A stretch of 52,798 bases of DNA from Flavobacterium laiguense (GTDB taxonomy: Bacteria > Bacteroidota > Bacteroidia > Flavobacteriales > Flavobacteriaceae). The notes beneath the pieces were generated by a model, which did no database searches, was not told the DNA's origin, and saw only the letters and a list, made by a program, of their open reading frames with translations. This document shows, piece by piece, positions 7,241-16,071 of the stretch. The DNA is taken from NCBI RefSeq assembly GCF_003097655.1, contig NZ_QCZH01000026.1, positions 1-52,798 of the forward strand, read 5' to 3'. The first letter of the stretch is position 1, and each line of letters opens with the position of its first letter. The position numbers and the translations under genes are program-made.

Positions 7241-9568
7241 TTACTCTTTTCTTACTATAGTTACGTACTCAATTTTTCCATTGAATTTTGACGAAGCACC
7301 GTAGTCAGCTACGTGTGTCCCATCATCTATACCAATATCTGCTAAATCATCTACCGAGAAGATACCTGGTTGCGTTTTATCAAGTCTCTTTTCGACCACT
7401 TTTTTATCATTTACAGAAATTGTTCCCAATCCTCCTTTGCCTAATCCACCATCCGATACGAACTCAAAAACCAATTTATAATTCCCTGGTGTCAAGGGTT
7501 GATCGGCAATGATTTGGGTAGATTCCATTCCTAAATAGTTGTAACTGAAAGCTGGTTTTCCATCTTTTATATAGAAAGAAATACCTCCAAAACGACCACC
7601 CTGACAAACAATTACACCGTTTCCATTAGTGTCAACTGCCACTTCGGCCGTGATGGTATAAGATTTACCTCTTAAGTCAATAAAAACATCAACTCCCATT
7701 CCTCTCATACCTTCTCCATAAGTTACGGAGTTTCTTTTTCCCATAACGGTAGGCCTTCCCATCAACTCGGCATTGGTTCTTTCCAACAAACGATCGTCAA
7801 TTGGTAACACATGGAATTTTTCGGCTTCTTGCATGAATAATTCCTGCATAGTTTTTAATTTATCCTCATTTTTTGAAACCAAATTATTGGCTAAACTGAA
7901 ATCTATATTGTTGTTGTATAATTCCCAGACATCGTCTTGTAGCGTATTTAGAGGTTTCATTTTCCATGCTGGTCTATGAATAGTTCGAGCATACCAGCCA
8001 TCTTGATAGATTGCTCTATTACCAAACATTTCAAAATATTGAACCGTATGCTTTTCTGAAGCCTTTACATCATTAAATGAATATAATAAACTCGTACCTT
8101 CAATTGGGTCTTGTTCGATGCCATTGACACTTTTTGGCGCAGGTAATTTTGCAGCTTCATAAACTGTTGGCGCAATATCGATGACATGACCAAACTGCGA
8201 ACGCACTTCTCCTTTTGCCTTAATCCCATTTGGCCATTGAATAATCATTCCGTTTCGTGTACCACCAAAATCAGACGCAACTTGTTTTGTATAAGAAAAT
8301 GGCGTATCCATAGCTACAGCCCAACCAGCAGCAAAGTGAGGATAGGTGCTTTCTGCCCCCCATTCGTCATAATGTTTCAACATATCTGGAACGGTTTCTG
8401 CAACTCCATTGAAATAAGTCATTTCTTGGTACATTCCATTCATTTGCCCTTCGGCACTGGCTCCATTATCACCAGCAATATAAATGACAATGGTATTATC
8501 CATCACACCTAAATCTTTGAGTGTCGAAATAAGTCTTCCGGCTTCATAATCCGTTTGTTCAGCAAATCCGGCATACACTTCCATTTGTCGGGTAAACAAT
8601 TTTTTTTCATCGGCTGAAAGTGCTTCCCAATCTTTGATGTCAGTTGGTTTTGGTGCCAATTTGGTTCCTGCAGGTACAATACTCATTTTTATTTGTCTTG
8701 CCAAAGTTTCTTCTCGTAATTTGTCCCAACCTTGATCAAATTTTCCTTTGTATTTTTCGATCCACTCTTTAGGAACATGATGTGGAGCGTGAGTTGCTCC
8801 AGGAGCATAATACATAAAAAATGGCTTGTCTGGCGATAAAGCCTGTTGGAAACGAACCCATGAAATAGCTTGACTAGTCATGTCTGAAGTGAAATGATAA
8901 TTAGGATCTTCAGATGAATCAACTATAGTAATGCCATCATAAACTAGCGGAGCCCATTGATTGGTTTCGCCACCAATAAATCCATAAAATTTTTCGAAAC
9001 CAGAACGGGTTGGCCAACGGTCTTGTGGCCCTGAATTCGAGATTTCCCAAGGTGGAGTTTCGTGGTATTTTCCAAAAGCGGCTGTATTATACCCATTTTG
9101 TCTCAAGACTTCTGCCATTGGAGTGATGCTTTGGGGTCTTACCGAAGTATTTCCCGGAAAAGTAGTGGCTGCTTCACCTATACACCCCATATTGTTGCTG
9201 TGATGGTTATAACCTGTGAGCAAAGCAACCCGTGTAGGCGAACAAAGTGCTGTAGTATGAAAACGATTGTACTTAAGACCATTGCTGGCCAATTTATCCA
9301 TATTTGGGGTAGCAACTGGTCCTCCAAAAGTTCCAGTAGCTCCAAAACCTTGATCATCAATTAATATTACTACCACATTGGGTGCTCCTTTTGGTGCTTT
9401 TACTTCCCATCTTGCAGGTGGAGTCACCTTGCGAGCATCAAGCTCTTTATACGTTTGTCGCTTGGGTTCTTTTATTGGAAGAGAAGTACGATCCAGCTCT
9501 TGACCAATACTATTTCCGAAACTGACTATAGATAGAACAATAAATAAAGTAGTCTTGCTTTTTCTCAT
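7241..9568 (-). CDS. Arylsulfatase (S1 sulfatase family), secreted
   Basis: The enzyme (775 residues) hydrolyses sulfate esters. An N-terminal signal peptide is followed by Val-Ile-Leu-Ile-Asp-Asp-Gln-Gly with the metal-binding Asp pair at residues 71-72. The formylglycine motif Cys-Ser-Pro-Thr-Arg starts at Cys109, and the Gly-Tyr-Asn-His-His context that follows is normal. His/Lys residues of the active site occur in Ala-Ala-Phe-Gly-Lys-Tyr-His and Ala-Pro-Gly-Ala-Thr-His-Ala-Pro-His-His. The last 150 residues form a separate beta-rich, jelly-roll-like module (Cys-Gln-Gly-Gly-Arg-Phe-Gly-Gly; Phe-Asn-Gly-Lys-Ile) seen in this large arylsulfatase subfamily. Cys109 must be oxidised to formylglycine; no maturase gene is in the window. 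The natural substrate cannot be named. Confidence 0.92.
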   Translation of the reverse strand: MRKSKTTLFIVLSIVSFGNSIGQELDRTSLPIKEPKRQTYKELDARKVTPPARWEVKAPKGAPNVVVILIDDQGFGATGTFGGPVATPNMDKLASNGLKYNRFHTTALCSPTRVALLTGYNHHSNNMGCIGEAATTFPGNTSVRPQSITPMAEVLRQNGYNTAAFGKYHETPPWEISNSGPQDRWPTRSGFEKFYGFIGGETNQWAPLVYDGITIVDSSEDPNYHFTSDMTSQAISWVRFQQALSPDKPFFMYYAPGATHAPHHVPKEWIEKYKGKFDQGWDKLREETLARQIKMSIVPAGTKLAPKPTDIKDWEALSADEKKLFTRQMEVYAGFAEQTDYEAGRLISTLKDLGVMDNTIVIYIAGDNGASAEGQMNGMYQEMTYFNGVAETVPDMLKHYDEWGAESTYPHFAAGWAVAMDTPFSYTKQVASDFGGTRNGMIIQWPNGIKAKGEVRSQFGHVIDIAPTVYEAAKLPAPKSVNGIEQDPIEGTSLLYSFNDVKASEKHTVQYFEMFGNRAIYQDGWYARTIHRPAWKMKPLNTLQDDVWELYNNNIDFSLANNLVSKNEDKLKTMQELFMQEAEKFHVLPIDDRLLERTNAELMGRPTVMGKRNSVTYGEGMRGMGVDVFIDLRGKSYTITAEVAVDTNGNGVIVCQGGRFGGISFYIKDGKPAFSYNYLGMESTQIIADQPLTPGNYKLVFEFVSDGGLGKGGLGTISVNDKKVVEKRLDKTQPGIFSVDDLADIGIDDGTHVADYGASSKFNGKIEYVTIVRKE

Positions 9569-9737
9569 TATATAAAGGTATTAGGGTTAATTAATAGTAA
9601 CTTTAAAGGTATTAATTTATTTTTAAAAAAAACTCTTCTAGGTTTTATTGACTTTAGGTCATTTAAAAATGTTTTAACTATAAAATTGCTACAGCAAAGA
9701 AATTGTTTTGCCGATTCAGGATTTAAACTCGATTCAT

Positions 9738-11996
9738 TTAGAACACAAACCCAATTTTAACATGCGAATATACCTTGCCTATTTCTGGAGAATACATTGC
9801 TGTAAGTTCCATTGGCAAGAAACCTAAATTATAGCCCAACCCTAACGAAAATCCATTAATCGATTCTACAGTATCTGAATCCCAGGCTTTGGTTTGGGTA
9901 GTAAAGTCATAAATTCCAGTATTTGCTCTTCCCATCAAAAACAAGCTCCCAGCAAAATTATACTGCATACCTAACTGCCCTGAAGCTAAGGAAGTCGAAT
10001 TGATTTGCTGTTCGTTAAGACCCGCAAAGGCTACTTGTTGTCTGAATAATTGTTGAATACCACCCAGATAAAAATTATCTACAATAAACCCTTGAGATTT
10101 AAAAGCAAAACTAGTTTGTAAGGTGTAAAACAAGACTAATTTATCACTTAAAGGATTGAATTTTGTAAAATTAACCATAAACTTATAAAACTCAGGAGCA
10201 TTATCCACAAGGCTGGAAATATCTTGAACTGTGCCATCTTCTAATGTTTGATCAATCTGTGCTTTTCGACCAAATACGATTCCGCCTTGTGCATTAAATA
10301 GGTGCCCACGTGTTGGGAAGTTTGGCCTGTCTGTGGTGATGGATTCTGAAGCTAAATAAGCAAAATAGTTACTTATATTCCCGGTATAAAATTCATCTTC
10401 AACTACATCAGGAGAAAATTTATTTTTTTGATAGCTAATTCCTGCTGCTATACTCCAATCATTAGCCATAACTCGGGTATAATTTATATCTGATTGAGAA
10501 TAAGCAACGTCATAAACAAAGAGTTTCTGTGTGCCATCGTATAGATTCATAGGAAGATTTTGTCTTTCCCAACTCAGGTTAAAAAAATTATTTGCTTTTG
10601 GGCCAAAAATTTGCTTATGCTCTAATAATATCCTGAAATTCTCTCCAATAGCAAATTTCCCCATAGTACGGGACTTATTCAATAGCAAATCTCTCATAGT
10701 CAGATTGAGCAATAAGGCTGGACCTGTAAACTGATGGAATGACAACCCTACTTTCAACTGGGTTAAAGGTTTTTCTTTTATCTTACAAATTAACTTGGCG
10801 TGTCCCTCTGTTGTTGGGGTCAAACTATAATAGATATTGTCATAATAACGACTCGCAAAAGCTTTACGGAAGCCCTCATTTATTTGCGCTACAGTGTAAG
10901 AATTACTAGGCTTCAATCCTAATTTTTGTAGCAATAAACTCGTACTTGTATACTCTATTCCTTCGTAAGCAATTTCATCAATTACAATGGTTTCTACTTT
11001 AGGCAAGCGATTGTAAGGATCATAAGTTATAGGATATAGAACATTCAAAGAATCAGCAAGTTTTTTAAAATAAGGATAATAGAGTTTTCCAACAGCGTCA
11101 CCAATGTCCATAATAGAATCTGTAGCATCAAAACTACCAGCGCTGTATTTTTCTAAATGAGGTTCTATAACAAGATTACAAAGTTTTTTTTCTTCAACCA
11201 AATCGTCAGCATCACGATATTGGGTAATTTGATAAAAAACATCCAATACATTATTTAGTTTTTCAATATCGGGAAGACCTGTGAATAAGTTTACACCAAT
11301 GACAATATCGGCTCCCATTTCCTTAACATCTTTGACAGGAAAGTTTCTTACTATTCCGCCATCGACAAGCTTAGTTTTATCCGAATCAACAGCTGTAAAC
11401 ACACTCGGAATAGCCATACTGGCTCGTACTGCTTTAACGATATCTCCATCCGAAATAACAACCGCTTTACCATTAGACAAATCAGTGGCTATGCATTTAA
11501 ACGGTATGCTAAATTTAGAAAAATCCTTGACGTTGTAAACAGGCATAAACATTTTATTTAAAATGAGCCAAAGTTCTTGTGAATCTATTAAACCAGTTGC
11601 AAATTGAGCTTTTTTATCTTTAATCCCTACTTCTGCAGAATATTGTCCATATTCATCTTTTTCATCAATACTAACGTGTTTATAAATGGGCTTACCACTC
11701 AATAATTCATCCCAGTTGAGTGTTTTGGTTACTTTTTCAATTTCATTTCCCGAATAACCAGTGGTATACAATCCACCTATAATACTACCCATACTGGTAC
11801 CCGTTATGTAGTCTATTTTTAACCCGGCACTATCAATGGCTTTTAAGACTCCAATGTGGGCGATCCCTTTGGCGCCACCACCGCTTAAAACCAATCCTAC
11901 TTTTGGACGTTGTTGCGCCATTAAAGCATTGGCAAAAAGTAGTATAAAGCAAATACTTATCTGTATTCCGTTTAGAATTGAGTTTTTTATTTTCAT
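9738..11996 (-). CDS. Patatin-like phospholipase fused to POTRA/BamA-type barrel
   Basis: The product has 752 residues. A signal peptide (residues 1-28) precedes a patatin domain with the Gly-Gly-Gly-Ala-Lys-Gly oxyanion loop at 39-44, the nucleophile Ser68 in Gly-Thr-Ser-Met-Gly, and the catalytic Asp212 in Asp-Gly-Gly. Around 340-420 lies a single POTRA-like region. The C-terminal third is a 16-strand-type Omp85 barrel (Arg-Pro-Asn-Phe-Pro-Thr-Arg-Gly motif, ending in Lys-Ile-Gly-Phe-Val-Phe). The order matches PlpD-type (type Vd) autotransported lipases, here common in Bacteroidota as RssA-like proteins. It likely acts on phospholipid at or beyond the outer membrane. Whether the passenger is exposed outside or stays in the periplasm cannot be read here. 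Confidence 0.9.
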   Translation of the reverse strand: MKIKNSILNGIQISICFILLFANALMAQQRPKVGLVLSGGGAKGIAHIGVLKAIDSAGLKIDYITGTSMGSIIGGLYTTGYSGNEIEKVTKTLNWDELLSGKPIYKHVSIDEKDEYGQYSAEVGIKDKKAQFATGLIDSQELWLILNKMFMPVYNVKDFSKFSIPFKCIATDLSNGKAVVISDGDIVKAVRASMAIPSVFTAVDSDKTKLVDGGIVRNFPVKDVKEMGADIVIGVNLFTGLPDIEKLNNVLDVFYQITQYRDADDLVEEKKLCNLVIEPHLEKYSAGSFDATDSIMDIGDAVGKLYYPYFKKLADSLNVLYPITYDPYNRLPKVETIVIDEIAYEGIEYTSTSLLLQKLGLKPSNSYTVAQINEGFRKAFASRYYDNIYYSLTPTTEGHAKLICKIKEKPLTQLKVGLSFHQFTGPALLLNLTMRDLLLNKSRTMGKFAIGENFRILLEHKQIFGPKANNFFNLSWERQNLPMNLYDGTQKLFVYDVAYSQSDINYTRVMANDWSIAAGISYQKNKFSPDVVEDEFYTGNISNYFAYLASESITTDRPNFPTRGHLFNAQGGIVFGRKAQIDQTLEDGTVQDISSLVDNAPEFYKFMVNFTKFNPLSDKLVLFYTLQTSFAFKSQGFIVDNFYLGGIQQLFRQQVAFAGLNEQQINSTSLASGQLGMQYNFAGSLFLMGRANTGIYDFTTQTKAWDSDTVESINGFSLGLGYNLGFLPMELTAMYSPEIGKVYSHVKIGFVF

Positions 11997-12060
11997 TATA
12001 AAGTATTTAAAGCATTCAAATCATGCATAAATTTATGACAAATAGTTTAGTTCTACTAAC

Positions 12061-12106
12061 AAAAAAGCTGACTGTGACTATTTATAAATAATCACAGTCA
12101 ACTTTT
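12061..12106 (-). terminator. Strong hairpin with T-tract and no obvious gene before it
   Basis: TGACTGTGA at 12069-12077 pairs with TCACAGTCA near 12092-12100, extended by TTATTTATAAATAA at the top and flanked by A and T runs. On the minus strand the T-tract has six T residues. It lies upstream of the patatin gene, so it would end a transcript coming from 12107-12360. Confidence 0.65.
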
Positions 12107-12360
12107 TAACCACCTAACCATAAAATTTAATAGTTTAAAGTTCTTGTGTTTTTATTAACATCACTATCTAGTAAATCATATTCACAAAGACCATAACGCC
12201 TTATATATTATGATGTTACAAAGTTTTTTATATACAAAAATAAGCTGTTTTATGTAATTAATTTATAAAAGATGGCTAATCCATAAAATGTATATTTTGA
12301 GTTATCCAAAAATATATACGAAGAGCCAAAAAAATTAATCTCTTGTAACATATCTAAACC
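12107..12360 (-). other. Orphan interval between two terminators; possible small ORF or RNA
   Basis: The interval is bounded by terminator hairpins at 12061-12106 and 12361-12396. On the minus strand a 33-codon frame runs from ATG at 12351 to TAA at 12250 (starts Met-Leu-Gln-Glu-Ile-Asn-Phe-Phe-Gly). It has no recognisable homology and no convincing promoter or RBS. The remaining 140 bases show no obvious fold. It could be an unrecognised small RNA or leftover DNA. Confidence 0.3.
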
Positions 12361-12396
12361 AAAAGATCCTGTTTCGCAATTGAAACAGGATCTTTT
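12361..12396 (-). terminator. Intrinsic terminator
   Basis: AAAAGATCCTGTTTC pairs perfectly with GAAACAGGATCTTTT over 15 bp around a 6-nt loop. It lies 27 nt beyond the stop of the minus-strand gene at 12423. Confidence 0.85.
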
Positions 12397-12422
12397 GTCA
12401 TTATATAAAATTTATTACACCA

Positions 12423-13451
12423 CTATCTTCTACGTCCTCCTCCACTAAAAGATCGGCTTCCTGAACTTCTAGTACCACTGTTTGAAGCACGAGCATTTTG
12501 ACTACTTGCTGCGCTAGATGAAGACTTAGCAGATTGAGCCTTCGTTGAAGCAGCTGCGTTATTAGCAGAATTAGCTGATTTATTTGCTGTATTGGCAGTA
12601 TTCGCTGGCTTATTAGCCGTATTGGTTTTAGCTGCATTTGTCGACTTATTGGCAGTATTACCCCCATAATTGCCATTGACATTATTTTGATTTACAGTAT
12701 TAGACGTATTTCTAGAATTATTATTGTAATTATTATACGTGTTATGATTGACAACTACTGTTGTATTGCCATAGCCGCCTCCATGGTAATGATTATAGTA
12801 ATGATTGGAATGATACACTCCAACTGCCACTACTGCAAAAGCGGTATAATAAGGAGGATAATAAGCATAATGATAAGGAGGATAATAAGGTACATAAACT
12901 GGAGAATACACATACTGCACAATTGGCGCAGATTCTACAATCACGACAGTTGTAGTTGTTGGAGCAGCTACCACAACTGTCTCTGCTCCAGTATACCCAG
13001 GATTGGCGGTACTAGTAGGCGCAGGCGTTTTGGGTTCTACTATATAATTCTTACCATACAAATCCTTGTCTCCAACGATTTGCAAAGTAACTTTTTTGTT
13101 TTTGTCCTTAGATAATAAAATGACGGCAACGTCTTGAGTTTCTTTTTCGGAAACAGCTATTTGTAATGCAAATGTAAAATCTTCTTTATCTTGCTTTGTT
13201 ACCACTTTAATAAAATCAACTTTTTTATCTAAATCTAAATCTAGATTATTGATTCCTGCTTTATCTGAATTTAATGACTTTTCAAAATCTTCGATGGTTT
13301 TTGATTTTTGAAACAGATCCAAAACAGCATATAAATCTAAATTGTCCCCAGGCAAACCTATAGTCTTTGGTTCTTTATCCGCCTGGGAGAAAGCTGGAAC
13401 ACTTACTAAGCAAATCAGTAAAACCACAATTCTTAAAATACTATTTTTCAT
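12423..13451 (-). CDS. Secreted protein with low-complexity Tyr/Pro and Asn/Ala/Ser-rich C-terminal half
   Basis: The product has 342 residues. A signal peptide (to about residue 22) is followed by a folded N-terminal domain (25-135). This domain carries an Asp-Leu-Asp-Leu-Asp-Lys-Lys-Val-Asp-Phe-Ile-Lys-Val stretch that looks like an EF-hand-type or beta hairpin 'calculate-from-equation' segment seen in Bacteroidota proteins of unknown role. Then come a Val/Thr-rich strand, a Tyr-Pro-Pro-Tyr repeat region with His/Tyr clusters, an Asn/Thr/Ala/Lys-rich repeat (Thr-Ala-Asn-Lys units), and a Ser/Gly/Arg tail ending in three Arg. The tail suggests a surface-attached or extracellular-matrix type protein, but this is inference. 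A second frame through the repeats (12401-12682) is a shadow. Confidence 0.7.
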   Translation of the reverse strand: MKNSILRIVVLLICLVSVPAFSQADKEPKTIGLPGDNLDLYAVLDLFQKSKTIEDFEKSLNSDKAGINNLDLDLDKKVDFIKVVTKQDKEDFTFALQIAVSEKETQDVAVILLSKDKNKKVTLQIVGDKDLYGKNYIVEPKTPAPTSTANPGYTGAETVVVAAPTTTTVVIVESAPIVQYVYSPVYVPYYPPYHYAYYPPYYTAFAVVAVGVYHSNHYYNHYHGGGYGNTTVVVNHNTYNNYNNNSRNTSNTVNQNNVNGNYGGNTANKSTNAAKTNTANKPANTANTANKSANSANNAAASTKAQSAKSSSSAASSQNARASNSGTRSSGSRSFSGGGRRR

Positions 13452-13550
13452 TTTTTTTATTATTAAATTCTATTGCAAGCTATTAAAAAGAACGTAAATA
13501 TACTAATCTGAACCTTTTTTTTAACAATACAAGAAGTATTTAATTAAATG

Positions 13551-13573
13551 TACAGTTAAAAAATTTACAGTTA
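13551..13573. repeat. Short direct repeat upstream of the efflux operon
   Basis: TACAGTTA occurs at 13551-13558 and 13566-13573, 15 bp apart and about 150 bp before the TolC-like gene. Such spacing could suit a repressor or activator site, but the repeat is short and AT-rich, so chance is possible. Confidence 0.25.
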
Positions 13574-13718
13574 GAAATCTTGCAAATTTTCATAAAATAA
13601 AAAAAGATTAATATTTTTAAAAATGAAAAATGAAATCTTATCTTTACAACTATACTATCTCTGAAAAATTCAATTAAATCATAAAAATTTTGATTTATAA
13701 TTCGAAACTTAAAATAAG

Positions 13719-15104
13719 ATGATAAAATATCCTATAATTTCATTTTTCTTCTTTTTTTCTATTACAAATAGCTACTCTCAAATAGAAACATCCACTTCTT
13801 TAAATGAAGCTATTTATAAAGCAATAGAAAAAAACACTTCAATCAAAAACAAAGAACTTGAAATCGAAAAATTAAATTTACAAGAAAAAGGTGTTCGTAA
13901 TAAATACATCCCAACCGTTGAAGCCAATGCGCTTTATTCCTATTTCCATAGTAATCTAACCCTTGATTTACCCACCTCAACAATTCCAATTGTCAACTAC
14001 CCATTATTCAATGATAAAGCAACTTATGACAATTCGGGTAATTTTTTCATAGGAAGTGTAATGGCCAAAACAGTACTATTCAGCGGCATGCAAATACCCA
14101 ATGGAGCCAACGCAATTAAACAAAAAGCCATTGGAACAGCCTACCTAAAAGATGCCGAAAAAGATGCCATTATCAAAGATGTTATCAACACTTTTGATCA
14201 ATTAAAATTAATTAACGAAACAGAAAAACTCATTAACGATAGTGACAAGAGATTACAAACAGAAACCAAAAGAATTACAAAAGCGATAGAACAAGGACTT
14301 GCTATTCCTTACGATAGAGACAAAATAAAACTGGCTTTATTGGAACTGGAATCAAAAAAAATTGAATTCACCGGTAAACGATCTTTACTTTATAAAAAAC
14401 TACAATACTTAACTGGTTTTTCTGATTCAGAAATCAATAGCGTACAATACGATTTAATCCCTTATTTAATTACAGAAGACAAATTAAGCACCGAAAATAA
14501 ACAAGAGATTAAAGCATTAGAGTCGTTTAAGCTGGCAAACGAATACCTTTTAAAGAAAGAGAAAGGCACCTACTTACCAACCGTAGGAGCTTTTGGAGGA
14601 GTTGTTTATTCTAGTTTATTTGATGTAAACGGAACCACTTCGGCAGTTCCTATCATAAACCAACCCTTAAATTTAAGTCTCAATGAATTTTCATTGAGTC
14701 CGCTTTTAACGGTAGGAGTTGCAATGAAGTGGGAAATTTTTGCAGGTTTTGAAAGAAAACACAAAGTTCACGAAGCAAAAATAAACATTGACCAGATTCA
14801 AAATCAGATAGATGACACCAAACAAAAACTACAATTACTTCTCGAAAACAACCTTGTAAACTACACCGTTTTATTAAAAAAAATTGAGATTTCTGAACAA
14901 CAAGAAAAAGTTGCCAAAAACAATTTAAATTTAGCTTCTAAACAATACAAAGAAGGACTAATCAACATTTCAGAACTTTTGGAAGCTGAAAATGATTCTT
15001 TTAAAGTGTCTACCAGCAAATTAAATATTTTAATAGAAGAACGTTTAGCCGCTATTGAAACTATTATAGCCACAGGAAAACTATCTAATACATTATCTAA
15101 ATAA
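13719..15104 (+). CDS. TolC-family outer-membrane efflux protein
   Basis: The product has 461 residues. A signal peptide is followed by the two long coiled-coil halves expected of TolC (Leu-Asn-Glu-Ala-Ile near residue 28; Glu-Gly-Leu-Ile-Asn-Ile-Ser-Glu-Leu-Leu-Glu-Ala near 417). Barrel strand segments lie between them. The second half has the usual Ala-Ser-Lys-Gln-Tyr-Lys-Glu-Gly-Leu pattern. It is the first gene of a three-gene operon with a membrane-fusion lipoprotein (10-nt gap) and an ABC-2 permease. It would form the outer-membrane duct of that exporter. Confidence 0.9.
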   Translation: MIKYPIISFFFFFSITNSYSQIETSTSLNEAIYKAIEKNTSIKNKELEIEKLNLQEKGVRNKYIPTVEANALYSYFHSNLTLDLPTSTIPIVNYPLFNDKATYDNSGNFFIGSVMAKTVLFSGMQIPNGANAIKQKAIGTAYLKDAEKDAIIKDVINTFDQLKLINETEKLINDSDKRLQTETKRITKAIEQGLAIPYDRDKIKLALLELESKKIEFTGKRSLLYKKLQYLTGFSDSEINSVQYDLIPYLITEDKLSTENKQEIKALESFKLANEYLLKKEKGTYLPTVGAFGGVVYSSLFDVNGTTSAVPIINQPLNLSLNEFSLSPLLTVGVAMKWEIFAGFERKHKVHEAKINIDQIQNQIDDTKQKLQLLLENNLVNYTVLLKKIEISEQQEKVAKNNLNLASKQYKEGLINISELLEAENDSFKVSTSKLNILIEERLAAIETIIATGKLSNTLSK

Positions 15105-15114
15105 AACTTTATTT

Positions 15115-16068
15115 ATGAAAAAAGTAATCACCCTTTTATTCCTAACGCTACTTGCATTAAGCTGTAATAAACCGAAAAACGACTCCCTTATTCAAGGAAA
15201 AGTAGAAAACGAACAAATTTCAGTAGTAAGTAAAATCCCCGGAAAAATCATAAAAATACTGGTAAAGGAAGGAGACCTAGTTCAAAAAGGAGATACTTTA
15301 GCCATTCTTGATATTCCGGAAGTTGATGCTAAAAAAAATCAAGCCGAAGGCGCTGTTGTTAGCGCAAAAGCACAATACTCTATGGCTATCAAAGGAGCTA
15401 CCGAAAATCAAATCAAACAGCTTGAGGCCAAAAAAATGGGATTGAAAGAGCAATATGAATTTGCCCAAAAATCAATAAAACGATTGAGTAATATGCTTAA
15501 AGATTCTTTAATTTCTCAGCAATCTTTTGACGAAACTTTTGCAAAATACCAAGGAGCTCAAGCACAATATAACGCCGTTATTGCTGAATTAGATGATGCG
15601 AAAAAAGGTGCTAGAATTGAACAACAAACCATGGCTTTAGGCCAACAAGATCGTGCCTATGGCGCCCTACAAGAAGTTGAAACTGCTAACAAAGAACGTT
15701 ACATACTAGCTCCTCAAGACATGAGTATAGAAACCATTACCCTTAATTTAGGTGAACTTGCATTACCAGGCTACACCTTATTTAATGGTTTTATTAGCAA
15801 TAGTACTTATTTCAGATTTACTATTCCCGAAAGTAAATTAAACAAAATAAAAAAAGGACAAGATCTTACTGTTTCAATTCCGTATACCAATAAAACCATA
15901 AAAGGAGTTATTACAACCATAAAACAACTGAGTTCTTATGGGAATATAGCAACAGCTTATCCCGATTATGATTTGCAGGAAAGTTTATTTGAAGTTAAAA
16001 TAGCTCCAATTAACTTAACAGAGACCAAAGATTTAATTACCAAAACAACAGTAACTATATCCTTATAA
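15115..16068 (+). CDS. HlyD-family membrane-fusion lipoprotein
   Basis: The product has 317 residues. A lipobox (Leu-Ala-Leu-Ser-Cys) puts a lipidated Cys at about residue 17. The biotinyl-lipoyl half-motif (Ser-Lys-Ile-Pro-Gly-Lys-Ile, Val-Lys-Glu-Gly-Asp-Leu-Val-Gln-Lys-Gly-Asp) lies near 40-65. An alpha-helical hairpin spans about 75-200, and a C-terminal beta domain holds Ile-Leu-Ala-Pro-Gln-Asp. It links the TolC-like protein to the inner-membrane permease encoded 3 nt downstream. The organisation matches YhiI/EmrA-like adaptors of ABC-2 exporters. Confidence 0.9.
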   Translation: MKKVITLLFLTLLALSCNKPKNDSLIQGKVENEQISVVSKIPGKIIKILVKEGDLVQKGDTLAILDIPEVDAKKNQAEGAVVSAKAQYSMAIKGATENQIKQLEAKKMGLKEQYEFAQKSIKRLSNMLKDSLISQQSFDETFAKYQGAQAQYNAVIAELDDAKKGARIEQQTMALGQQDRAYGALQEVETANKERYILAPQDMSIETITLNLGELALPGYTLFNGFISNSTYFRFTIPESKLNKIKKGQDLTVSIPYTNKTIKGVITTIKQLSSYGNIATAYPDYDLQESLFEVKIAPINLTETKDLITKTTVTISL

Positions 16069-16071
16069 ATC

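Noticed and set aside
12401..12682. 93-codon minus-strand frame with Leu/Gln/Ile repeats
   Set aside because: It is the shifted frame of the low-complexity repeats in the gene at 12423-13451; repetitive DNA gives long open frames in all phases.
12687..13115. 142-codon plus-strand frame rich in Ile and Arg
   Set aside because: It is opposite to the Tyr/Pro and Asn-rich part of the same gene and shows only repeat-driven composition.
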